Shown: positions 7,181 through 13,349 of the stretch, in pieces | Layout: each line of letters begins with the position of its first letter | Numbering within the stretch: the stretch's first letter is position 1 | DNA from: DATILI01 sp035476635 | GTDB lineage: Bacteria > Pseudomonadota > Gammaproteobacteria > Burkholderiales > Burkholderiaceae_C | Assembly: GCA_035476635.1 (NCBI GenBank) | Contig: DATILI010000284.1 | Coordinates: forward strand, 1 to 14,015 | DNA: 14,015 bases | Direction: 5' to 3' | Notes under the pieces: generated by a model | Databases searched by the model: none | What the model saw: only the letters and a program-made list of their open reading frames with translations | Told to the model about the DNA's origin: nothing | Position numbers and translations under genes: made by a program

Positions 7181-8911
7181 ATGCGAACCACCACCCAGCG
7201 CATCCTGGGCGGTGCCGGCGCAGCCTTGCTGGTTGCCTGCACCGCTTCGGGCCCGAACGCCACTTCCAGTACCGCCGCAGCCCCCGTCGATTGCGCCCAA
7301 TTGGCAAGCAATTTCGCAGTAAGCGGTCTGCGCATCACGGGCACCGAGTCGGTGCCCGCCGGCCTGACCGTGCCCGGCATGGCCCAGCCCTACCCGATGC
7401 CCGCCCACTGCAAGGTCACGGGCCGGATGAACGAGCGCACCGGGGCGGACGGCAAGCCCTACGCCATCGGCTTTGAGATGCGGCTGCCTGCCAACTGGTC
7501 GGGCCGCTTTCTGCTGCAGGCCAACGGCGGCAATGACGGCGTGGTGCAGCCGGCCTTCGGCAACGTGGTCTCGGGCGGCGCCACCACCAATGCGTTGATG
7601 CAAGGCTTTGCCGTGCTCTCCAGCGACGCCGGGCACACGCCGGAGCCACCCGCCAGCGCGGGCCTGGTTGGCGGCAACCTGTTCGGCCTGGACCCGCAGG
7701 CGCGCCTGGACTACGGCTACCAGGCCAACGGCGTGCTCGCGCCCATGGCAAGGAAATTGATCGCGACGCACTACGGCCGGCCGGTGCAGCGCTCCTACAT
7801 GATGGGCTGCTCCAACGGCGGGCGCCACGCGATGGTGGCGGCTTCACGCTATGCCGGCCAGTTCGATGGCGTCATCGCCGGCAACCCGGGCTTCAACCTG
7901 CCCAAGGCCGCGGTGCAGCACGCCTGGGACATCCAGGCCTTCAGCGCGGTCAACCCCGATATCAAGGCCGCGTTCCCGCCGGCAGACATGAAACTCGTGG
8001 CCGACAAGGTGCTGGAGAAATGCGATGCGCTGGACGGCCTGGCCGACGGCATGGTGGACAACCTGCCGGCCTGCCAGAAGGCGTTTGATTTGAAGGCCTT
8101 GCAATGCAGCGGCGCCAAGAACGCGCAGTGCCTCAGCGGCCCGCAGGTCACGGCCCTGCAAAAGGTGTTCGCCGGCCCGGCCAACAGCAAAGGCGAACCG
8201 CTGTACAGCGACTGGCCCTGGGACGCCGGCGTAGGTGCATCGCAGATCGGTTTTGGCAGCTGGCGCGCCTGGAAGCTGCAGGGGCCGATCGCGGGCCTGC
8301 CGATCATTGGTGCGCTCGGCGCTGGCTCGGTGGCCTATGTTTTCTCCACCCCGCCGAACCGGGTCGCCGGCAATCCACCGGTTCTGATCAAATCCCTGCT
8401 CGACTACAACTTTGACACCGACGCACCGAAGATCTACGCAACCGATGGCACGTTCAAGGAATCGGCCATTCAATTCATGACACCGCCCGATGCGACCGAC
8501 CTGTCGGCGTTCAAGGCACGCGGCAGCAAGATGATCGTCTACCACGGCAACAGCGATCCGGTGTTCTCGGTCAACGACACCATTCGCTGGTACGAGGGCC
8601 TGAACAAGAACCACGCGGGCCGTGCCGACACCTTCGCGCGGCTATTCACCATACCGGGCCTGAACCACTGCCAGGGCGGCCCGGCGACCGAGCAGTTCGA
8701 CATGCTCAGCGCGCTGGTGAACTGGGTCGAGAAGGGCGAAGCGCCGGTGCAAGTCGTGGCCACGGCACGGCCAGGCATCAACCCGGATGTCCCCGTGTCA
8801 TGGCAAAGCAACGGCAAGCCGCGCAGCCGGCCGCTGTGCCCCTACCCGAAGCAGGCGCGCTACAAGGGCGCGGGCGATGTGGAGAGCGCAGCCAGCTTCA
8901 GCTGCCAGTAG
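7181..8911 (+). CDS. Tannase/feruloyl esterase family lipoprotein 1 (MHETase-like)
   Basis: This 576-residue member of the tannase family (PF07519) starts with a signal ending LLVAC, so Cys20 is a probable lipidation site; the enzyme is exported and membrane-anchored. The CS-D-HC active site is complete: GCSNGG with Cys210-Ser211, HGNSDP with Asp459, and LNHCQGG with His496-Cys497. The two cysteines would form the disulfide bracing Ser and His. CDALDGLADG (281-290) matches the family calcium loop. Several stretches resemble Ideonella MHETase as I recall it, including GLDPQARLDYGY, the calcium loop with VDN following, and RPLCPYP near the C-terminus. The residue next to the catalytic serine is Asn212, not the MHETase Glu. 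The context of fcs points to feruloyl or other aromatic ester hydrolysis. The start has only a weak GGAA upstream and probably relies on coupling to the Bug gene 14 bases before it. Confidence 0.9.
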   Translation: MRTTTQRILGGAGAALLVACTASGPNATSSTAAAPVDCAQLASNFAVSGLRITGTESVPAGLTVPGMAQPYPMPAHCKVTGRMNERTGADGKPYAIGFEMRLPANWSGRFLLQANGGNDGVVQPAFGNVVSGGATTNALMQGFAVLSSDAGHTPEPPASAGLVGGNLFGLDPQARLDYGYQANGVLAPMARKLIATHYGRPVQRSYMMGCSNGGRHAMVAASRYAGQFDGVIAGNPGFNLPKAAVQHAWDIQAFSAVNPDIKAAFPPADMKLVADKVLEKCDALDGLADGMVDNLPACQKAFDLKALQCSGAKNAQCLSGPQVTALQKVFAGPANSKGEPLYSDWPWDAGVGASQIGFGSWRAWKLQGPIAGLPIIGALGAGSVAYVFSTPPNRVAGNPPVLIKSLLDYNFDTDAPKIYATDGTFKESAIQFMTPPDATDLSAFKARGSKMIVYHGNSDPVFSVNDTIRWYEGLNKNHAGRADTFARLFTIPGLNHCQGGPATEQFDMLSALVNWVEKGEAPVQVVATARPGINPDVPVSWQSNGKPRSRPLCPYPKQARYKGAGDVESAASFSCQ

Positions 8912-8961
8912 TCGCGCAGGCAATTTCCTTTCAGGGTTAGCTCTAGTTTTTTAGTTATAAA

Positions 8962-8990
8962 TTAGAACTACATTGGTTACTGCATATAAC
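8962..8990 (+). promoter_or_regulatory. Candidate promoter of the tannase 2-MarR unit
   Basis: TTAGAA (8962-8967, 3 of 6) and TATAAC (8985-8990, 5 of 6) are 17 bases apart, in an AT-rich block (about 8940-8995) that stands out from the GC-rich surroundings. The -10 overlaps the right half of the operator-like site B. The -35 match is poor, which may indicate a weak or activated promoter. Confidence 0.4.
8972..8990. promoter_or_regulatory. Operator-like site B, second copy of the motif at 2608-2626
   Basis: ATTGGTTA-CTGCAT-ATAAC repeats site A with identical outer bases and identical spacing (13 of 19 identical, all differences in the centre). It lies about 55 bases before the start of the second tannase gene. 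The shared site suggests that both transcription units answer to one regulator. Confidence 0.6.
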
Positions 8991-9034
8991 TTGATTCGGC
9001 TCAACGCCGATGGTTTGTGCACCCAACCACCGAG

Positions 9035-9040
9035 AGGAGA
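9035..9040 (+). promoter_or_regulatory. Ribosome binding site deciding the tannase 2 start
   Basis: AGGAGA lies 5 bases before the ATG at 9046, excluding the in-frame extension to 9010. Confidence 0.7.
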
Positions 9041-9045
9041 CAACC

Positions 9046-10749
9046 ATGCCCTTTTTCCAGACAAGACGCGCCCGGGCCTTTGGCCCTGGCGCGCTGTTGA
9101 GCGCGGTCTTTCTGACCGCGTGCGGCGGCTCTGACGACGCCCTGCCGCAACTGCCTGCGGCATCGCCGGCATCGCTGCTGTCATGCACCGACCTCGCCGC
9201 AAAAATCGCCTTTGCCAACACCACCATCACGGCCGCGACCAGCATGCCCGCCGGCACAGTGACGGTGGCAGGCAAGCCGGTGGGCGAGCATTGCCGTGTC
9301 ACCGGCCGCATGCACGATCGCGTCAGCGCCGTGGACGGCCAGAGCTATGCGATCGGCTTCGAGATGCGCCTGCCCAAAAGCTGGAATGGGCGCTTCTACT
9401 ACCAGGCCAATGGCGGCATTGACGGCAACGTCTCGGCGGCGCTCGGCGCCACCGGCGGCGGGCCGCTGGACAACGCGCTGAACATGGGCTTCGCGGTGCT
9501 CAGTTCGGATGCGGGCCACGCAGGCTCGCTCGGGCCCTTCTTCGGCATTGATCCGCAGGCGCGGCTGGACTACGGCTACCAGGCCGTGGGCAAGCTCACG
9601 CCGATGGCCAAGAGCGCGATCCAGACGGCCTATGGCAAGGGGCCGGATCGTTCCTACATCGGCGGCTGCTCCAACGGCGGGCGCCACACCATGGTGGCGG
9701 CGGCGCGCTATGCCGACCACTACGACGGCTTCCTGGTCGGCAACCCGGGCACGCGCCTGCCATTGGCCGCGATCGCCAATATCGCGGGTGCGCAAAAGTA
9801 CGCGACGCTGGCAACCACCGCGGGCGACCTGGGCACCGGCTTCACCGCGGCGGAGCGCACACTGGTTTCCAACGCAGTGCTCGCCAGGTGCGACCTGCTG
9901 GATGGCACCAGCGACGGCCTGGTGCAAGACACCAGCGCCTGCCAGGCGGCCTTTCAGCTCGACCGCGACGTGCCGACCTGTTCGGGCGCGCGCAACGGTA
10001 GCTGCCTGAGCGCCGCGCAAAAGAGCGCGATTGGTTCGCTTTTCACGGGCGCCACCACCAGCACCGGAGCCAGGATCTACACCAGCTTTCCGTACGACGC
10101 CGGATTGCACACCGCTGGCTGGGCACAGTGGAAGTTCACTTTCCCGATCGCGCTTGACTCCGGCGCCGTCGGGTTCATCTGGCAGGTGCCGCCGGAAAGC
10201 CCCGCCACCTTCAACGGCGCAACTTTCGCGCTGACCGGCAACGTCGACACCATGCTCGCCAAGGTGAATGCGACGAACGCGACCTACACCGAGTCCGCCC
10301 TGTCGTTCATGACGCCGCCCAACCCCAGCAACCTCTCGGTGCTGAAGGGCCGCGGCGCGAAGATGATGCTCTACCACGGCACCGCCGACCCGATCTTCTC
10401 CAGCGACGACACCACCGGCTGGTATGAAGCACTGCGCGGCGCGAACAATGGCGACGCAAGCAACTTCTCGCGCTTCTTCCGGGTTCCAGGCATGAACCAC
10501 TGCGCCGGCGGCCCCTCAGCCGACCAGTTCGACATGCTCACACCCCTGGTCAACTGGGTGGAAAAGGGCCAGGCACCTGACAGCGTGGTGGCGAGCGCGC
10601 GCGGCACCGGCAATGCGGGTGGCGTGAACGCGGACGTGCCGGCGAGCTGGTCCGCAGCCCGCACCCGCCCCTTGTGCCCTTACCCGAAGGTGGCCCGCTA
10701 CAAGGGTTCGGGCGACCTGGAGAGCGCCGCGAGCTTCAGCTGCCAGTAG
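9046..10749 (+). CDS. Tannase/feruloyl esterase family lipoprotein 2 (MHETase-like paralogue)
   Basis: This 567-residue paralogue of the preceding tannase-family gene has a signal ending LTACGG (Cys26 likely lipidated). The active site is complete: GCSNGG with Cys208-Ser209, HGTADP with Asp448, and MNHCAGG with His485-Cys486. A calcium-type loop CDLLDGTSDG is present. The C-terminus RPLCPYPKVARYKGSGD is very like both tannase 1 and, from memory, Ideonella MHETase. The two genes share the GLDPQ/GIDPQARLDYGYQA block and an identical ESAASFSCQ ending, so they arose by duplication, but the lid domain and the N-terminal linker differ clearly. Unlike tannase 1 it has its own AT-rich promoter region and strong ribosome site. 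The likely role is exported hydrolysis of aromatic carboxylate esters with a different leaving group or ring pattern; the true substrate is unknown. Confidence 0.9.
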   Translation: MPFFQTRRARAFGPGALLSAVFLTACGGSDDALPQLPAASPASLLSCTDLAAKIAFANTTITAATSMPAGTVTVAGKPVGEHCRVTGRMHDRVSAVDGQSYAIGFEMRLPKSWNGRFYYQANGGIDGNVSAALGATGGGPLDNALNMGFAVLSSDAGHAGSLGPFFGIDPQARLDYGYQAVGKLTPMAKSAIQTAYGKGPDRSYIGGCSNGGRHTMVAAARYADHYDGFLVGNPGTRLPLAAIANIAGAQKYATLATTAGDLGTGFTAAERTLVSNAVLARCDLLDGTSDGLVQDTSACQAAFQLDRDVPTCSGARNGSCLSAAQKSAIGSLFTGATTSTGARIYTSFPYDAGLHTAGWAQWKFTFPIALDSGAVGFIWQVPPESPATFNGATFALTGNVDTMLAKVNATNATYTESALSFMTPPNPSNLSVLKGRGAKMMLYHGTADPIFSSDDTTGWYEALRGANNGDASNFSRFFRVPGMNHCAGGPSADQFDMLTPLVNWVEKGQAPDSVVASARGTGNAGGVNADVPASWSAARTRPLCPYPKVARYKGSGDLESAASFSCQ

Positions 10750-10788
10750 CAAAGAAGCTGTGGCGAAGGAGCTGTGACGCGCTGGCAG
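10740..10788. repeat. Separated inverted repeat flanking the tannase 2-MarR junction
   Basis: CTGCCAG (10740-10746, covering the tannase stop region) is the reverse complement of CTGGCAG (10782-10788, just before the MarR ATG). The spacer is 35 bases. It could fold in the transcript and hide the MarR ribosome site, or be chance. Confidence 0.3.
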
Positions 10789-10797
10789 AATGTCGCC

Positions 10798-11274
10798 ATG
10801 TCCGTGCCCCTCCAATCCAAAAAAAAGCCGCCGGCCGCCGCGCCGGCCGATCAGGTCAACACCGAGTATCTTGAAAGCCTGGTCGGCTACAACGCACGCC
10901 GCGCGGCCATAGCGGCGATTGAAGTGTTCCTCCAGCGCATGGCCGTATATGACCTGCGCCCGGTCGATTTCTCGGTGCTGTCTCTGATCACGCACAACCC
11001 GGGCATCACCTCGCGCCAGTTGTGCAACACCTTGAGCATCCTGCCGCCCAACCTCGTAGGCATGATCAGCGCGCTGGAAAAGCGTGCACTGATCGAGCGC
11101 CAACCGCATCCGCGCGACGGCCGGGCCGTCGGCCTGCACCTGACGCCGGACGGGGAAAAACTCATGCGCGAAGCCGAGCGCACCGCGGCCGAACTCGAGG
11201 CGCAGGTCGCCTCGCGCCTCACGCCGACGGAAAACAAGACGCTGATCCGGCTGCTCAAGAAGATCTATCTCTGA
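10798..11274 (+). CDS. MarR-family transcriptional regulator, probable repressor of the hydroxycinnamate genes
   Basis: This 158-residue winged-helix protein has the MarR layout: N-terminal helices, helix-turn-helix at about 69-95 (GITSRQLCNTL, then PPNLVGMISALEKRALIER) and a wing with the DGR motif (Asp107, Arg109) followed by LHLTPDGEKL. It lies 48 bases after tannase 2 on the same strand and is probably cotranscribed. Known MarR regulators of this pathway type (CouR, FerC) are released from DNA by hydroxycinnamoyl-CoA thioesters; the same ligand is inferred here. Two copies of a motif suited to a MarR dimer lie upstream of the genes it would control (2608-2626, 8972-8990). The ATG at 10798 is chosen. 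A GTG at 10774 would add 8 residues, but its AAGGAG lies only 2 bases away. The N-terminal Lys/Pro/Ala tail is likely disordered. Confidence 0.88.
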   Translation: MSVPLQSKKKPPAAAPADQVNTEYLESLVGYNARRAAIAAIEVFLQRMAVYDLRPVDFSVLSLITHNPGITSRQLCNTLSILPPNLVGMISALEKRALIERQPHPRDGRAVGLHLTPDGEKLMREAERTAAELEAQVASRLTPTENKTLIRLLKKIYL

Positions 11275-11325
11275 GCCGCCGTTGTGCATTGGTGCGGCCC
11301 GCCTGCGGCGCCCTCCCGCACATCC

Positions 11326-11345
11326 ATCGCTATGAATCGCTATGA
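11326..11345. repeat. Perfect tandem repeat of a 10-base unit
   Basis: ATCGCTATGA occurs twice in direct succession just upstream of the HxlR promoter; its core TCGCTAT returns at 11382-11388. With a period near one helical turn it could bind a regulator cooperatively. Confidence 0.5.
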
Positions 11346-11348
11346 ATG

Positions 11349-11377
11349 TTGTAGCGTTCCGCGACTTAGGCTATAGT
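11349..11377 (+). promoter_or_regulatory. Candidate promoter of the HxlR-family gene
   Basis: TTGTAG (11349-11354, 3 of 6) and TATAGT (11372-11377, 5 of 6) are separated by 17 bases, placing a start near 11384 and a leader of about 70 bases. TGTAGCGT occurs at 11350-11357 (over the -35) and again at 11395-11402. The 181-base gap 11275-11455 holds these elements and nothing else recognisable. Confidence 0.45.
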
Positions 11378-11455
11378 GGCCTCGCTATTGTTTGTGTAGC
11401 GTGCGCGTACCCAGAAACATCAAAAAAACCTATATCGCCTCGAGGAGACCGTTGC

Positions 11456-11773
11456 ATGAGTTCCAAAGAAAACGCATCCGTCAACCAGTTGCTTGCCTTG
11501 CTGGAGTCACGGTATGCACTGCGCGTGCTGTGGGCTCTGCGCGACGGCCACGCCCAGACGTTTCGACTCTTGCAAGACAGCGTCGGCGGCATCACGCCCA
11601 ACACACTGAACACCCGCATCAAGGAACTGCGCGAAGCCGGCCTGATGACCCATGGCAGCGATGGCTACATCGTCACCCCATCTGGCGCGGACCTGCTCAA
11701 GCGCCTGTCGGACCTGCAGGCCTTCGCCGGCAAGTGGGTCGCCAGCCAGGCCAAGAAAATCAAATCGCCCTGA
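11456..11773 (+). CDS. HxlR-type winged helix-turn-helix transcriptional regulator
   Basis: This 105-residue protein fits the HxlR family in length (usually 100-120) and pattern: an N-terminal helix, YALRVLWALRDG (about 20-31) where the family shows its W-x-x-x-I-L-x-x-L segment, a recognition region ITPNTLNTRIKELREAGL (about 45-62), and a wing followed by PSGADLLKRL. GAGGAGA (11442-11448) is 7 bases before the ATG and fixes this start; the frame is open upstream to 11342, but that region carries the promoter. HxlR proteins often answer to aldehydes or redox stress. Its own target is not evident; it may control itself or the neighbouring units. The family's N-terminal sensor cysteine is absent. 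Confidence 0.75.
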   Translation: MSSKENASVNQLLALLESRYALRVLWALRDGHAQTFRLLQDSVGGITPNTLNTRIKELREAGLMTHGSDGYIVTPSGADLLKRLSDLQAFAGKWVASQAKKIKSP

Positions 11774-11787
11774 ACTGCCAATAGGCC

Positions 11788-12222
11788 CTAAAGCGGCGGC
11801 AGCCGCCGCTTGACCGGCTGGCTCTTGACGATGGCAGTGTTCGTCTCGGCCTTGTCGGTGATGCGGTCAAGAATCTGGTCGAGTTGCTCTATCGAGCGCA
11901 GGTGCAGCCGTCCGATGAAGCAGTCGTCGCCCGTCACCTTGTCGCACTCCGAGAACTCAGGGATCTCCTCGATCAATTTCTGCACGATCTGCAGTTTGCC
12001 GGGAAGCGGCCTGATGCGAACGATCGCCTGCAACGGGTAGCCAACGGCTTGCGGATCGATCTGCGCGGTGTAGGCCTGGATCACGCCGCGCTCCTCCAGG
12101 CGCCGCAGGCGCTCGGACACGCTGGGCGAGGACAGCTTCACGCGCAGCGCCAATGCCTTCAGGGAAATCCGGGCGTCGCCCACCAGGATTTCAACGATGC
12201 GCCGGTCGAGGTGGTCAAGCAT
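11788..12222 (-). CDS. Lrp/AsnC-family transcriptional regulator
   Basis: This 144-residue regulator begins LDHLDRRIVEIL (the family's usual opening), with helix-turn-helix at about 19-47 (ISLKALALRVKLSSPSVSERLRRLEERGVI) and the bridge YTAQIDPQAVGY into a C-terminal RAM ligand-binding domain (about 64-140, with GDDCFIGRLHLRS as the effector-loop region). Such proteins sense amino acids or related metabolites as dimers to octamers. It is divergent from the EamA exporter gene across 113 bases, a common pairing in which the regulator controls export of its effector (inference). It converges with the HxlR gene 14 bases away. No clear Shine-Dalgarno precedes the ATG. Confidence 0.9.
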   Translation of the reverse strand: MLDHLDRRIVEILVGDARISLKALALRVKLSSPSVSERLRRLEERGVIQAYTAQIDPQAVGYPLQAIVRIRPLPGKLQIVQKLIEEIPEFSECDKVTGDDCFIGRLHLRSIEQLDQILDRITDKAETNTAIVKSQPVKRRLPPL

Positions 12223-12249
12223 GAATGGTTATCAGGTAATTTCGACGAT

Positions 12250-12270
12250 ATGCCTAATATCAAAAGGCAT
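12250..12270. promoter_or_regulatory. Inverted repeat between lrp-like and EamA genes, possible Lrp/AsnC operator
   Basis: ATGCCT and AGGCAT form perfect 6-base arms around a 9-base AT-rich centre, an arrangement like Lrp/AsnC sites. It lies 27 bases upstream of the regulator's ATG, in the shared divergent region. Confidence 0.4.
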
Positions 12271-12335
12271 TCAATGCTAACTCTCTTACTTATGCCATGG
12301 CAAGCGTGCAAACAACCACCTAAGATTCAGCCTTG

Positions 12336-13250
12336 ATGACTTCCCGGGGGCCAATGGTGACGGACAAACTGCGCGGGACGGCCGAGATGACGGCCGCCAT
12401 GGTGATTTCAGGAACGATCGGCTGGTTCGTTGTTGTCTCCGGCCAACCCGTGATGGATGTGGTGTTCTGGCGCTGCGTCTTCGGGGCCGCCACCTTGGGG
12501 CTGATCTGCGCCGCCATGGGGCTGCTCAAACGCGAACGCATTTCCAGCCGGCAGCTCGCCCTGGCCGCGATCGGCGGCATCGCCATCGTCGCGAACTGGC
12601 TCTTGCTGTTCGCCGCCTACTCGCGTGCATCCATCTCCGTGGCCACGGCGGTCTACAACACCCAGCCCTTCATGCTCGTCGGCCTCGGCGCGTTGCTCTT
12701 CGCCGAGCGGCTCACCGCCAGCAAGCTCGGCTGGCTAGTCATCGCCTTCGCCGGAATGCTCGCGATCGTGCAGGCAAAGCCTGGTGCCGGCAGCATCGGC
12801 ACGAACTACCTTGCGGGCATCCTGTTGGCCTTGGGTGCGGCCTTCTTCTACGCTGTCGCCGCGATCATCACGAAGAAACTCAAGGGCGTTGCACCGCACT
12901 TGATCGCGCTTGTCCAGGTGCTGGTCGGAATGGCGATGCTCGCGCCCCTCGCCAACCTCGCGGACCTGCCCACGGGGGCCGGCACGTGGACGATCCTGGG
13001 CATCGTCGGCATCGTCCACACCGGGCTGATGTACATCCTGCTGTATGGCGCGATCCAGAAACTGCCGACCCACCTGACCGGCGCGCTTTCGTTCATCTAC
13101 CCGGTGATCGCGATCATCGTTGACCTGGTGGCGTTCGGCCAGCGCCTGCAAGCGCTGCAGATCGTGGGCATGTGCGCCATCCTGCTCGCGGCCGCGGGCA
13201 CGACACTGGGCTGGCCGCTCTGGAAGCGGCGCGCGCCTGGCATGCTGTAG
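12336..13250 (+). CDS. EamA-family (drug/metabolite transporter superfamily) permease
   Basis: This 304-residue membrane protein has two EamA repeats, about residues 14-145 and 157-295, with roughly ten hydrophobic helices. Family signs are VVFWRCVFGAATLG in helix 2, ALLFAERLTASKLGWLVIAFAGM at the end of repeat 1 and LSFIYPVIAIIVDLVAFGQRL in repeat 2. Relatives export amino acids, nucleobases or other small metabolites; the substrate here is unknown. The neighbouring Lrp/AsnC regulator suggests an amino-acid-like compound. The ATG at 12336 is chosen, although no good ribosome site precedes it; the next in-frame ATG at 12354 has a GGGGG stretch a few bases before it and is a real alternative. 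Confidence 0.87.
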   Translation: MTSRGPMVTDKLRGTAEMTAAMVISGTIGWFVVVSGQPVMDVVFWRCVFGAATLGLICAAMGLLKRERISSRQLALAAIGGIAIVANWLLLFAAYSRASISVATAVYNTQPFMLVGLGALLFAERLTASKLGWLVIAFAGMLAIVQAKPGAGSIGTNYLAGILLALGAAFFYAVAAIITKKLKGVAPHLIALVQVLVGMAMLAPLANLADLPTGAGTWTILGIVGIVHTGLMYILLYGAIQKLPTHLTGALSFIYPVIAIIVDLVAFGQRLQALQIVGMCAILLAAAGTTLGWPLWKRRAPGML

Positions 13251-13282
13251 CCCGGAGGTTTTGAAAGCGGCCGGTGCCGCCG

Positions 13283-13311
13283 TTGAGTCGCTGCCGGTTG
13301 TTTGCTTTAAT
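13283..13311 (+). promoter_or_regulatory. Candidate promoter of the FAH-family gene
   Basis: TTGAGT (4 of 6 to -35) and TTTAAT (13306-13311, 5 of 6 to -10) have a 17-base spacer. Transcription would start near 13318, about 32 bases before the ATG at 13350, making this gene a separate unit from the EamA gene. Confidence 0.5.
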
Positions 13312-13349
13312 CAGGCTCCTGCGTCCTATCAACACCGGCAGCCCACACC

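Noticed and set aside
8952..8970. TAGTT-N9-AACTA inverted repeat upstream of site B as another operator
   Set aside because: The arms are short and AT-only apart from one base, it has no second copy, and it is easily explained by the AT-rich promoter block.
9181..10500. Open frame of 439 codons on the minus strand, opposite tannase 2
   Set aside because: It is a mirror frame of a gene with a complete catalytic triad; its composition is Arg/Gly/Val/His-rich with no motif and no ribosome site.
13267..13280. GCGGC-CGGT-GCCGC hairpin after the EamA gene as a terminator
   Set aside because: No T tract follows and the stem is 5 base pairs, so in this GC-rich DNA it is not convincing.
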